From Apostichopus japonicus (taxonomy: Eukaryota > Echinodermata > Holothuroidea > Aspidochirotida > Stichopodidae): a stretch of DNA of 64,000 bases. Each line of letters begins with the position of its first letter. Positions within the stretch are counted from its first letter, which is position 1. Below are positions 23,262 through 34,794 of this stretch, piece by piece. The stretch spans positions 3,262,501-3,326,500 of the forward strand of contig NC_092580.1 of assembly GCF_037975245.1 (NCBI RefSeq), given 5' to 3'. Under the pieces are notes generated by a model. It did no database searches, was not told the DNA's origin, and saw only the letters and a list, made by a program, of their open reading frames with translations. The position numbers were made by a program, and so were the translations under genes.

Positions 23262-23995
23262 CCTGCGAAGACCGTGGCCAAAACGTATAATTACGAGTCC
23301 TAAATCTACAATACGTAGGCGTTGCCTCGGGGAAAATTCAACCCCAATCAAAGCCACCCCTGCGCCACAAATATGAGAATAACCCTGCAGGGTGTGACGA
23401 TAATATCGTCTGACGCAAACACTGTGTTCCCAACCTTTTAATAAGTGTAGATGTGATACTTTAAAGGGATTCAGACAAACGGGGTAAGACACCCACAATA
23501 TTATAAGAAAAAGGACTTGGACTTGCCTAACTATAAAAGAAGATTTAACTTACTTAACGAACTGGCCAACGGACCTCCTAGGCAGCAGTAAACACCAAAA
23601 ACAGAACACACTTTTGGAAACCAAAACTGCAAGTGCCATAACTTAACACAAATACTGATTCGAAACCTCGGATCTTCGCGTGGCTCGAACATTCCACATA
23701 GCTACCAAGGAACCAGACTATTGTCACGAATGCTGGACAGCTGAAAGGGAGACAGAAACAATAGGTACAAATTAGCATGTGAAACTACAAGAATTCACTT
23801 TACATATAAAAGATATTAGATGAAACAGACCCCCAGAGAACAATAAAACAATACACACAAACAGGAAAACTACTCCAGCAGTGATGCCACCTATGTACGG
23901 AGGCGTTTAGGTGACGCTCCTCCCAGGCGTCACAATAGTGAATACAAACAGAAACATAGTCAAAAAGAGTTGCAGCTTCATTGCAGCATATAGTC
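23262..23995 (-). pseudogene. Membrane-protein block, copy B
   Basis: Counterpart of 16402-17139. The leader (MKLQLFLTMFLFVFTIVTPG) and membrane span (GGITAGVVFLFVCIVLLF) are recognisable, but TAA at 23907-23909 separates them. An 11-bp insertion near 23360 changes frame in the VALIGVEF block. Confidence 0.4.
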
Positions 23996-24414
23996 ATATC
24001 ATATTAACCTGCAGTGTTTTCCTTTTAAAATCAAGATTGACGATGTAAATATGCAATGAAGCGCTTCAAAATGATCTACTTGTTTTGCCTCACTAAGTAT
24101 GTACTCTAGACATATGCTTTCTTTTTTCAGTCTAGAGTCAACTAACCTTTGACAGAACAGGGCTAGGCCTAGGCTAGTAGCATGGTGGGCTCATAATTGA
24201 CGCACTTAAGGATTTGATTAACTATGTCTATCATTAATAGGGTCTGTAAGAGGCAGTGACATCACAGTATCCAATTTGTTTTGGAAAAAGTAACAAAATG
24301 CTTTAAACTTAGATCTGCCATATTGACTCCAAACTCAGCAGGCTATAACCAAACAGTTTCAGTGATTACATAATCATATGAAACTTTTAAAATGACAGCA
24401 TTGCTATACTTGGG

Positions 24415-25293
24415 CATATCAATTCCCTAGCGCTCTTCCTTATGCAGCGGCGGAAAGTCACAACAGTTACTACCCACACCCCTCGTTGACTTACTATTAG
24501 GCCATGTTTTTCTTCACCGATAACAGTTCTTTCCTCATTTCATTACACTTTGTCTAAAACATCTTTAGAAAGGTGGAACAAATCTCTTCATATCTCTGTT
24601 GTTTTCTAGTTTCTATTTAGCATGGCACAATCGGACTTTGGGGGTTAAAAAATGTAGAAATACGTAACTTTTGAAAACCAAAAGTCACACGTAAAACACA
24701 CATGGCAACATGTAGCGTCGTGTGGCTTTTGAAACTCCCATTTTTGAAAGTTCAATTATGTCTCTATAACACTGGCCCTCCTCTTTGTCTAAATTGAATA
24801 TGCATTACAAATGAGTGACAGCTTCTGTACATATAAAAATTATTGTGATTGGTTAAAGTTTTCAACTGGACCTAGAGGTAACAAATGAGAGTCTTCGTTA
24901 GAAAATATCGACCTTCTTGCCCAACTTCGAGAGACGCTATTGTAGACGCCCGCGTGGTAGCACCTAGTATAGGGTACTGTAACTACGCACGGTTTAATTG
25001 TTTGTGTGTAATTGTATTGGATTTTGTTGTTGTACCGTTTAGAACTCAAAATTACTTTAAAAGCACATTAATTGGTAGTTTTACCCACCCAAATTCCCAT
25101 ATACATTGAGAATGCAATAGTTGCGTCACAGCAATATAAAAAAAACCCGCAACAGAATGAATCAGTCCAATCTTCCTGACCACGTTGATCCACAGCGCTC
25201 ACGTTTGGGAGTGATGAGTCACACTTTATCCTTCAAAGAGCTTATATTGCGGTACTTTTTAGTGTCGTTTTGGGGGCAGAAGGAATTGATATG
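24415..25293. mobile_element. 879-bp element with 12-bp inverted ends, copy C only
   Basis: Begins CATATCAATTCC and ends GGAATTGATATG. Copies A and B read straight across the site (ACTTGGGGCAA), while C has ACTTGGG-element-GCAA. No target duplication is visible, so the class is open. No open frame with a transposase motif is present. Confidence 0.7.
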
Positions 25294-26781
25294 GCAAATA
25301 CTGCTGATGTTTAAGGAGCTGCGCGATGTTCACCTAAATCTTCCTTGCACAATTCATTTAACACAAACACTATCAAACCTTTTCAAACTGAATGAGAAAG
25401 TCCACCGCTTTAATCCCGGGCAATTTTGACGCTCCGGCTGGTACGTCCATGGTTTGCAGGTTGTAACAGACAGAGCACCATCAGTATGGCAGCGGTCTCT
25501 GTGTCCTTGCCTAAGAAATTAAAATGAAAAGGTATTAATTAAAGACACATGGCACTAAGTGTTCAGTTAAATGATCTTTTTGTTGTTTGGAATTTATCAA
25601 CCACAAGCTGCAAATGTAGAAATATACATGGGAAGGAAGATTAAGACTTTTTATGCATAACCTAATAACCTGAGGTAGTACTTCAAGTATTGATTAATTT
25701 GCTTCTAATAAAACTGTTACTAAGCCATTGGGAAGCTGTAAATATTTTAGCTGTTGGATAGTTTTCATGCAGCTCCCTGTGGCATGCTTATTACATAATT
25801 TGGCTGTAACTAACACCCCCCATTTGTATTCTACATGAGAACTGAGCTGGTGTTGCTCTGTTAAGCTTTGAATTATCTTAATTTTAATGGGGGAATATTA
25901 TTTGTGAGCTTTAATATTTACAGATGATCATGGAGATTTCCTCATGCATTTAAAACCAGTCACATGATTCCAATTGAACAGACTATGGGCTTTCACTCCA
26001 CTTGACAGATTTCAAGTGGCCTTCAGCACGTCAGCGGGTACTAAGGGTGTGATCGTTTAAACGGTTAACCTTTCAACCGGCCACAAATGCACTATCCGTA
26101 TAGAAAATCACAAAAAAAAAATTGAAATACATTTTAAACATGAAAATTATTTAAAAATATGTAAAGAACTGAGTAATGTACTGCAAACTATCAATAAAAA
26201 ACAAAAAAACAATGTTTTAGGCATGAATAATGTGTTCAATATAATTATAGTAGTAGGCCAATATAGTCATGAACTCATGATAGGTGTCGTTAATTTGTTT
26301 TCTCAGTTTATATTTGCGACATATATCACCCGTACATGTACATCGATCAATGGTATGGTGATATCCCGTGTGAAATTATGTTGACCCCAAAAGACGCAAA
26401 TGGTCGTTCTAGAAAGTACCGTAATAACATTAACAACACAAGGCAAGTTTGTTCTCTCAGGTCCGCACGTGCACAGCCATTTTTTTCACACATGGTATTA
26501 TACTGTGCATGCATTACGGGGGATATTAGCTTTCTACCGTCACGATAAATAGTTCAAAAATTATCGCGATATTTCGAAAATTACGATAATTTTTCCCCTA
26601 ACAGAATTAGCGTAAATGTCAAGCTTTCTAGCTCATCAGTGACCATGCAGGCATAAATTGGAAACTATCTACCATTCTTCACCCCATGACAGACATATCC
26701 CCCACACACTAAGTAAATGCATGCAATCTTCAGTCTAATTACATACATGACACCAGTCAGAATACTTTGTGTCATACTCAC

Positions 26782-27146
26782 AAGGCCTGGATTAATCTTG
26801 AATTGTGGAAATTCCTCTATTATATGCGCTGCTGAATTCATAGCACTGACCATGTTGCTCCTCACTAATAGAGTATTTTTCATCTTCTCAAAGACCAAAT
26901 TAGAATCCATAGATACAGCAGGGGTATGTTTCATCTAGTGTATCTGCATGCTGTAGTGTTATCTTCAGATTGCAGGTTATCAGACACGGCAGGTAATGCC
27001 CTTTTAAGCATGGGGCCTCCATCATGTTTGCAGGCAGGATCCTTTGGAGTTATGTTTGATTGTTCAGAACGACGTTCTCCTCTATTGACGTATTTTATCC
27101 TTGCTGCAAGGAATCCTGTATTGGTTCTTTCATCATAAAAAGCTTC
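26782..27146 (-). pseudogene. EAFYDERTNTGFLAARIK exon, copy C (one frameshift)
   Basis: Acceptor TTTCAG, then EAFYDERTNTGFLAARIK, YVNRGERRSEQSNITPKDPA, CKHDGGPMLKRALPAVSDNL, QSEDNTTACRYTR. Around 26930 the frame slips by one base and continues as SNLVFEKMKNTLLVRSNMVS ... AAHIIEEFPQFKINPGL up to donor GTGAGT. The block FEKMKxTLxxR...FPxFxxxPGL is expected to be followed by IEQDFRLLF, which exists in copies A and B. A and B have lost most of this exon. Confidence 0.6.
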
Positions 27147-29979
27147 CTGAAAATAATGAAATGTACAGGTTAGTACTAGTTGTGGTTCATTTTATGTACC
27201 ACTATCCAGTTGGAGACTTCTTAATGTCATTTCCCAAGTTAAGCTGTAGGTTGAAAATTGCTAGGAGTTTTCATAAGGAGCTTCCAAGACATCTTTATCA
27301 TCAAAAACACTCTCAGAAATTATGAGTATGTGGCAGTAATTTTAGTTTGACCTAGCAAAACTACAGCGCTTTAACAAGAGACCTTTAACCACAACTTCCT
27401 CTATTTCTACTAAAGTCAAGGGAGTCTAGAGGAAGAATTGCAGAGGGGGGGGAGGGGGGGATGAAATGTTTTCCATGGCAATGTCCAGTTCCAAATTATG
27501 CATGTCCCAACATTTTAAGTGAGAAAAAATTCTCCTCTTGCCCTGGAAAGATCATGATACCTATAATGTAAAATTTGACTGGCCCTGCATTAGACAAACC
27601 ATTTCCCCTCCTATAAATGTATGTATGCTATTTCCCTGCAATTAATGTTAAACTATGATACTGCACAGAACAACTGTTTTGAAGTATTGTTCCAAAATTT
27701 ACAATAATGTCCCTATGACAGCAAGTGCTTAAGCCACAAAACCCTTGGTGGGGGTCTTGGGTCCTCCTGCAGTTTATTTAAATTAATTGCTTACTGTACA
27801 TGACATGTTGATGTACAGGTTTTTTAAGGTTTTCAAACAGGTTGACAAATACCAACTGCATATTTTCTTTTTGTGACCGTGGGTGGAGTGTGTCTGTGAT
27901 GGAAGATGTAGGGATAAAAAATATATAAGTGTATTAGATGATTGCCTTATTAAATGAGTGATTATTTAAAGGCCCTTTTCTCTCGTCACAAATCTGCCAT
28001 AAACCTGCAATACTGGTCAGTTCAAATGTTATGTATGACTTAAAAACAGCAATGGACCAATGCAGAATTTAATATCCTGGGCCTTGAAATTCTCTTGCAC
28101 AGAAGAGAAAAAGGTCTTTAAAGGAGCTCAGCTATCTGCTGTATTGGTCACAGCTCCCAAATATAACATGCTATGAACTAGGAAAGTTTCTAACATCATG
28201 AAACTGAACTGCCGGGTTAGCCCCACTAAGTATTTGTGTACACAATTTCAATAACCTGTGTCTTTTCAGCATATGGTATTGTCTGTGGAGAATATTTAGA
28301 ATGAAAAGCAATACCTGGTGTTCAATGATTGATACTGAGCATGTCACATCACTGTCCTTGAAAGGAAACACATTGTTTTCTATTATTGTGCTAACTTTGA
28401 GGCCTATGCAGCAGATCTTTAAGGCCAAGTTTACTGTGGATCCCCAGATCAGGATGATCTGACAAAGCAACAGACAAGTCCCCCCCCCCCCCCTTGTGAG
28501 CTGTAGGGAAGTAACCTTGGATATTCTGACTTAATTAGATCCCTCAAGAGATTAAGAAACAAGAATTATAAACTATCATGTCAACAGAACAGCTACTGTA
28601 TGTTCTTGAATCTTTGGCTAATAATTTGTTGAATGGTCACCACTCAACATTGTTTACAGTTAAAAAAAAAAAAGAGGGAACTGATCTCAAGCGTGGTACT
28701 GATCTGCCGTTAATCCTGGTCGCTCTCAAGCTCTAAATAAGGAGCTCTGATCTGGATCTCATATGCATAATTTACACTGGTAATACATCAGGATCTGATA
28801 TCCTGAAGGGTCTGATCTATGATTTCCTTGTCTCAATTACACCACACTAGCTTTCATATATCTCCTATAACTGTAAGGGTGTAATTTATCTGAAAATATG
28901 ACATATGAACCAATTTTAGCAAAAAGTAACTCTGTTGTAAGATAAATAGGTGAAAATTTAGAGACGTAAAGGTCGAGTCATTACGATAACTTATTAAGCC
29001 AAAATTGATAGAAATTAGTCAGTTGTTTGGGATGAAAAGGCAACAGTTTGATACTAAAATCCAAAAGTTTGAGGTAGTAAGATTGTGTAATGAAAAGCCA
29101 AAATTCCCAGACAAGAAGCCACAATTTTGACTGAGTAAATTACAGTTTTGACAAACTTTGAACACTCAAACTGTGCATTGCTAAAACGATTGGTCCAAAA
29201 TTATGCAAAGTTCTGTTTGGGCGTGTGAGGATCAAAGATTTTAAGGATCCAAGATTTGTTTTCTTGTCGGCACACAAAAATGGATGAAAATTTTGCCATC
29301 AATCTTGACCGGGATTCAATTCTGTAACGGGAACATACCATTTAGCCTGGTTGAAAATTGACACGAGCATGGCAGTCAGAAATTGCTACTGCCACACTCC
29401 AATTTTCCAACTATCTTCATGGGTTGACCATCTAAATGTTTCATCAATGGAGCACTTACATACTTACAACAAATGTCAATTAATCCATGTTCATAGACAT
29501 CTTAAAGTTTTAAACATTTCATTGCAGCAATCATGATTTTCTATGTTTACAACTACAAAAAAAAACTAACCCATGTACTTCCATCATGTTAGCAACTACA
29601 ATGGTTACCAACAATCCCCTGGACTCTTTCGTTCAGACACTTTCGGGCTCTGTATTCAGCTAAAACAGTGGCCCCACTTGCACTTTTTTGAAGAACTGCC
29701 CTGATGAGCTTTAATAAAGTGTAGAAAAAAAATACAGGATTCTTGAAAGTTGTAATGAACTTTAGAGATTCATAATCAGAGCTTTCATAACATAAATTAG
29801 TAAAAGACCTTCATTCTTTTTATTTTAATATTAGTATTATTGTTTTCTAATTTCCTTTGAAATCCTAAATTGATACCAAAGACCATTCCAAATCCAGAGT
29901 TCACTTCTGCAGGAGATCTTCCCAGCTACAAAACGTCAGTCCCACTTATTTTACCACCAAATCCATTCATAGTTTACGT

Positions 29980-30390
29980 TGGTGACACCCATCCCCCCCC
30001 CCCCCCCCTCAACCCATAATATTTAAGGCTACATCAATTAAGGCTACATCAATTTGTTAGGTAAATAGTCTGTTCAGAATCTTGCAAGTTTATAGCAAAT
30101 TTGAAACATCTCAAAAATAATATTTCTGTTCAGTCAAGATGTCAAACCCCAAATCCAACACCAATGTATGCTTCTTCTTGAGTTGTTTCATGCTACATCC
30201 AATGTCTTTGGGAGCAATGTGGATTCTAGCATTATCAATATGTAAAATACATTTTCACAAAGATTGTTATTGTACATGCTAAGGAGGATGCCAAAACTTG
30301 GTAATTGGAGCAAATGTTTTGCCAAGTTGCAGGTTTCCAATGAATGGTATAAAGCCCTCAACATTAAAAGAAATGTTTAAATGTGATTAC
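29980..30390. other. Intronic sequence, copy C
   Basis: Non-coding, colinear with A 13880-14268. It contains a C run and no exon signal. Confidence 0.4.
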
Positions 30391-30555
30391 CTCAGCTGCC
30401 TCATTTGTTGTTGCTTCTATTTCCCTTAATCTTTTCATGGGAGGTGCAGAACTGGTGGAGGGAAGATTAGCATAATCTTGAGTATCATCTTCCTCAGAAA
30501 TTACATCAGTATCTGAATTGCAGTCTAGTTTAAACCCTTGCAGCTGCTGGAGATA
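30391..30555 (-). pseudogene. Acidic linker exon, copy C
   Basis: After a disrupted first third (SPAAARV then a stop), it reads NSDTDVISEEDDTQDYANLP, STSSAPPMKRLREIEATTNE, AAE and ends at donor GTAATC. The 3' two thirds are open and phase-consistent. Confidence 0.5.
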
Positions 30556-31204
30556 CTAAAGGAAAGAAAATCTGCTGTTAAGCACATATAGCTAGAGATA
30601 GGTGAACACATTTCTTGTAATGAATAGGTATGTGCATTTTCGAACAATCTATGAACTGATAAACGGTCAAATTTTTCGATCGGTTAACCAGTAATCAATC
30701 CTACAACCACACAAAAAATGGCAATTAATGTAACACGTTTCAAAACTTCACAAAACTAGTCATAAGAACCAGACATTTAAACTGCCCCAGTGCTGTTACC
30801 CCTTAGTTGCAATTAAGCCTTATCTGTTTTGCTGTACAATATACCCCAACTACATGAGACATTTCTTTAAATCTTCTATGTTTTACGTGTGGGAATCGCC
30901 TAAATTATGGAAAAAACAATACAACGCTGATGAGCTGCAGTCAAAATTCAACGTTCAACACTTATTATTTTGACCATAGGATCGTGACTGCCACCGTATA
31001 AACTATGCTTTCACGTGACTACTCACAATGTGGTATGAAAACTGAACCAAATTCCCAGTTTGAAATGCTGGGGATCAAGGAGCCAGTCTGAGGTTTTATC
31101 CACCAAACGAGGCAAAAACACCAACAAATGTCATTTTTGAGGGACCTCTGGGATCTTCTCTGTGACAAAAGGTATAGGCTTATTCCTTCTTAAGGAAATG
31201 TTGT

Positions 31205-31322
31205 CAGAGATCCCACCACACTAATTTACCTACATTACACACTAACTTACATACATTACACACTAACTTACATACATTACACACTAACTTACATACATTA
31301 CACACTAACTTACATACATTGG
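31205..31322 (+). repeat. 24-bp minisatellite, about five units (copy C)
   Basis: Head-to-tail units of ACACTAACTTACATACATT. Copy A has two. It sits just 3' of the CIDE-N exon in transcript orientation. Confidence 0.9.
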
Positions 31323-31395
31323 GAACACATCTCCAGGGTTATTCATGTCAGCAGAGTATTTTGCATTATCTGTAGCTTCCTTATTTGCCACTTAC

Positions 31396-31527
31396 CCCAC
31401 TTTTCACCTCCGAGTCTCTTTAACACCACGATTGCTGTGCTTGGCACAAAAGAATCTTCATCAATCTCTGCTCCATCCTCTTTATCCACAAGTACCACAT
31501 CAACAGCAATTTTGAATTTCTTCTTTG
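31396..31527 (-). CDS. CIDE-N-like domain exon, copy C (open)
   Basis: 132 nt between acceptor GATACAG and donor GTAAGT. It reads KKKFKIAVDVVLVDKEDGAE, then IDEDSFVPSTAIVVLKRLGG, then EKW. The pattern vvLVdKEDGaEIDeDxF...TxivvLxxGEKW matches the second half of CIDE-N (CAD/DFF-type) domains, whose hallmark is LVLxEDGTxVDxExFFxxLxxNTxxMVLxxGxxW. CIDE-N domains mediate homotypic protein interaction. The first half would lie on an upstream exon not identified here. No catalytic function is implied. Confidence 0.6.
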
Positions 31528-31579
31528 CTGTATCACATATATGAAAGAAAATAGAATAAACCAGCAAGTGCCATACTTT

Positions 31580-32655
31580 TGATTTAGTCATGCATATATT
31601 GATTGTGTTGACCATCCAACACTGTGGATCATGTTGACGGAAATGGGAATTCCCAAGCACCTAGTACATGTGATTAAATCATTATGAACAGGAAGCGAAA
31701 GTTCGAACCGAATATGGGGATACAGAAAATTTCAACATCGGCAAGGGAGTTCGACAGGGGTGTATTCTTTCACCTTACCTTTTCAACCTTTATAGCGAGT
31801 ACATAATGAGACAAGCCAATCTAGACAATGTAGAGCTAGGGGTGAAGATAGGTGGCAGAAAAGTCCACAACCTCAGATATGCTGATGACACCACACTGCT
31901 CGCAGAAAGCAAAGAAGACCTCCTTAATCTAATGGAACGTGTGCAGACACATAGCACTCAGGCTGGTCTACACCTGAACCTAAAGAAGACCAAGGTTATG
32001 TGCACAGAGGAGCTGAACGAAATTATTTTGGGTGGAAACAAAGTTGAAATAGTACACGACTTTAACTTTCTCGGTTCTAGAATTGATGACAATGGTACCT
32101 GTAAGGGGGAGATTGTGAGACGGTTAGCTCTTGGAAGAGCTACTGTGACAGGGTTAACAAGATCTGGAAGGACAATGCAATCTCATTATTAACGAAGAGT
32201 CAACTGATGAAAGTACTAGTTTTCCCAGTTGTGCTCTATGGGAGTGAATCATGGACAATAACAAAGGGAATGAGGGAAAGAATAGACAGTTTTGAATTAT
32301 GGTGCTGGCGCAGGCTATTGAGAGTCCCTTGGACTGCACACAGAACAAACATCTCGATTTTGGAACAAATAAAACCCTCACTTCCACTGGAAGCACAGAT
32401 CCTGAGGCAACAACTAAATTTTTTCGGTCATATCATGCGAGCGGACGACTCCCTGGAAAAATCATTAATGGTGGGAATGGGTGATGGATCACGAAAGAGG
32501 GGCAGGCCACGAGCACGATGGATGGATGGTGTCAAGCAGGCGACTGGGTTGACTCTGGATAGACTTCGAGGGGCAAACAGGAGCCGGAAGGATTGGAGGA
32601 TTAAAGTAATGGTCATCACCAGAGGTCGGACACGACTCAACGGCACAAGGTGATA
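31580..32655 (+). mobile_element. RTE-clade (BovB-like) LINE, 5'-truncated, frameshifted
   Basis: Reverse-transcriptase motifs in order: DCVDHPTLWIML, GIPKHLVHVIKSL, then after a 2-nt loss near 31680 EQEAKVRTEYGD and KGVRQGCILSPYLFNLY. Next comes LRYADDTTLLAESKEDL with catalytic YADD at 31878-31889. After a further indel near 32155 come VLYGSESWTI, FELWCWRRLLRVPWTAHRTN and GRPRARWMDGVKQ, ending GRTRLNGTR and TGA (32651). The WCWRRLLRVPWTA and C-terminal RGRTRL features are those of BovB/RTE elements. It sits inside tandem copy C at a place uninterrupted in copy A (near 15840), so it arrived after the duplication. Confidence 0.85.
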
Positions 32656-33125
32656 TTAATTATGTCTCTATTGTTAGGAATTAGCCATGAAATAGGTCTG
32701 TACACATTAAATTTAACAGCCCTTGACCTTGTATCATTAAGTTTACTCCCTTAAGCTGGCCTGCACAGAGAGCGTCATGGCTAACTCATGCTCAAAGTCA
32801 TTTTTCTCAGCAAATTGCATGTTTGCAGGATAGTGAATACAAACAGAAACATAGTGACAAAGAGTTGGGGCTTCATTTGTCTGAATTTGTCATTCAAATG
32901 GTGACCAACTGCTGATTTATTATGAATTTGCCCTAACGAGGAAACTAGCCAACATTCGATGGTTATAAAACTACCATGTACTATGTAGACTGCAATACAT
33001 TCACCCTACACATGCCTTGCAGAAAAAGCCTACAGTAAAATCACCTAGACCTGCAGTACGTGTTTTCCTTTGGAAATCAAGATTGTGAACCAAACATGCA
33101 ATAAGGCCTTCAAATTTTTCTACTT

Positions 33126-33357
33126 TTTTTGCCTTTCTAAGCATGTATGCTTTTCATAGATTCTTTTAATCTTAGATCTGTCATCATTTGGCAATATTGG
33201 AAACTATATAAGGCCTATCACATATTTGGTCTTTGTGTAGGCTTAATCTGCATAAAATGTTCTTGCTATATAGTGAGGAATGCAAACTACTAGGCATGAA
33301 ATTTGATGCCCTATGGCTTTCCAGTGTAACAATTTCCTTTAAGCCTACTAGTACTTG
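33126..33357. other. Spacer right of the triplicated region
   Basis: AT-rich, no gene or repeat recognised. Confidence 0.4.
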
Positions 33358-33408
33358 ACCCTAACCCTAACTCTAACCCTCAATCCAACCCTAACCCTAA
33401 ACCTAACC
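33358..33408 (+). repeat. Interstitial telomere-like tract 1
   Basis: About 50 bp of CCCTAA units with a few variants (CTCTAA, CAATCCAA, ACCTAA). It immediately precedes the module at 33409-33521, and the same pairing recurs at 36296-36457, so the tract travels with a repeat rather than marking a chromosome end. Confidence 0.9.
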
Positions 33409-33521
33409 GGAAATTATTGTTACTCCTGGTCGTAAAAATAGTACTCCTAGTCGTAAAATAAGAGACTGCGCATGCGCAAAAGGGAATAATTATTACGACT
33501 AGTCATAAGAATAGCCACTTT
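33409..33521 (+). repeat. Short repeated module with partly palindromic ends, copy 1
   Basis: Reads ATTATTGTTACTCCTGGTCG, TAAAAATAGTACTCCTAGTCG, ... ACTGCGCATGCG ... TTACGACTAGTCATAAGAAT, AGCCACTTTG. The two ends are imperfect reverse complements (CTAGTCGTAA against TTACGACTAG). Copy 2 at 36334-36457 is nearly the same, indicating a small mobile module of unknown class. Confidence 0.75.
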
Positions 33522-33838
33522 GAATGATAAAAAGTCTATTCGTGAACACAGAGATGATTAGACATGCTCATCAGCAAGAGATTCAGTGCAACTTATTTAT
33601 TATGTCTTTCGACAGCAGCTTATTGTAGCACGAAACGATTGAGAACCCACCTCAAAATTATGTTGCCTGCGTTATAACAAGTGTGATGATGAGTGTGAGG
33701 CTACTTTACGGGCCTTGGTCTAGTCTACTCTTAGCCTAGTTTTGTTGGTGGCCAATAGAACTATAGGCCTAGGCCTAATTTACAGTAGGGCGTCCTTATT
33801 AAGTTAAACTAGCTGGGACATAAACTAAACATATAGGC

Positions 33839-34474
33839 GGGTGTTACTAAAACGAATGACAATTGCGTTACACATAACGAATGACAATATGTTGTACACA
33901 CTAAAAAATTGCGTTGACTAAAACGAATGACAGTAATGACAGCACAGACATTTGCTTCAACCGGATATCACAGTTCAGACTTCGTGGGTATCTAGATCTA
34001 GTAAAGTACGGACAAGATAAAAACGCACCTTATAGTAAGCGAAATTGTAAGTCTGATTTTAAAAAGTAAATTTAACGTCATTTTTCCGATATTAATTGTT
34101 AGAAACTAACAATACTATGATCTTGAAACGGCTTCAGTTATCTTTCTATATAAATCTACAGAGGTAAAAAGCACAGCACTCAAGCGCATTCTCACACAAA
34201 AATGTTCCCTGTGATTTCTATCCGTAAATTACACCAAAACCCTGCAACCACGTAACATGCGATTTTCCTCAAATCATTTTTGCGCAGAAAACCAATAACC
34301 GCATTTACTCCACTCCGTTAATCATTCTATCTCCACTCAACACTGTCCTTCGTTGTCATTCGTTGTCATTCGTTGTCATTCGCTGTCATTCGCTGTCATT
34401 CGCAAATGATAATTAACCCTGTACAAAGTCAATTGTCATTCTGTCATTCGCTGTCATTCGTTTTAGTTTGTCCC
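33839..34474 (+). mobile_element. GAATGACA element (636 bp), perfect 8-bp target duplication
   Basis: Ends GGGTGTTACTAAAAC and GTTTTAGTTTGTCCC, an imperfect inverted repeat. It is flanked by ATATAGGC on both sides (33831-33838 and 34475-34482). Inside each end are many TGTCATTCG / CGAATGACA words: about eight on the right between 34345 and 34460, fewer on the left. Subterminal repeats of this kind are usual transposase binding sites in hAT-like elements. No open frame. The reverse mate is at 14935-15528. Confidence 0.85.
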
Positions 34475-34794
34475 ATATAGGCTAGGTCAAGTCATCAACG
34501 ACCCTTTGAACTGGGCTAGGCTACATCATACATTATATTCGAGACTATGGAGTATGGAGTAGGCCTATGGTATCACTATCACTCTCCATTTCACATTGAT
34601 AGTCAAATGGAAAGAAGTACTCTAATTTAAAGTGATACATATAATCGTGATACACAGTCCTGTTCAAGGGCAAGTAGTAATTAAACTGCCAGCTCTAAAT
34701 GCCTACGCAATGATATATAACGTTACACGTGATCTAATACTACTACTAGGCCTAGGCTTTGGGCCTCTAGAGGCTATAGGGCCTTCGGCAACAA

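Larger units (their letters stand above)
17366..24253. repeat. Tandem segmental copy B (about 6.9 kb)
   Basis: Second copy. Shares all landmarks with A but lacks the acidic and CIDE-N exons: the sequence passes straight from TGTTACTGTACA at about 22795 to ATGACCTTGTACCATTT. It gained a hAT-type element at 18815-19463. The A/B junction (17250-17365) and B/C junction (24150-24253) share CTAGGCTA..AGCATGGTGGGCTCAT, supporting a head-to-tail array. Confidence 0.85.
25379..31527 (-). pseudogene. CIDE-N-type multi-exon gene, copy C
   Basis: Exons in transcript order: CIDE-N 31396-31527 (open); acidic linker 30391-30555; VLAEY block 29571-29708; KYAIG-equivalent 27795-27893 (frameshifted); EAFYDE exon 26782-27146; KDTETA block 25379-25510. 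The IEQDF exon was not found; sequence near 26042-26780 stands in its place. This is the least damaged copy at the N-terminal half. The product would be a cytoplasmic or nuclear protein of unknown function. Family identity rests on the CIDE-N pattern plus the block order, which I recall from uncharacterised expanded families of fish and marine invertebrates. Confidence 0.6.
24254..33125. repeat. Tandem segmental copy C (about 8.9 kb)
   Basis: Third copy. It carries extra insertions: an 879-bp inverted-end element (24415-25293), a segment near 26042-26780 absent from A and B, and an RTE LINE (about 31580-32653). It ends where TGCAATAAGGCCTTCAAATT parallels copy B at about 24050. It retains the best CIDE-N, acidic-linker and EAFYDE exons. 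Confidence 0.8.
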
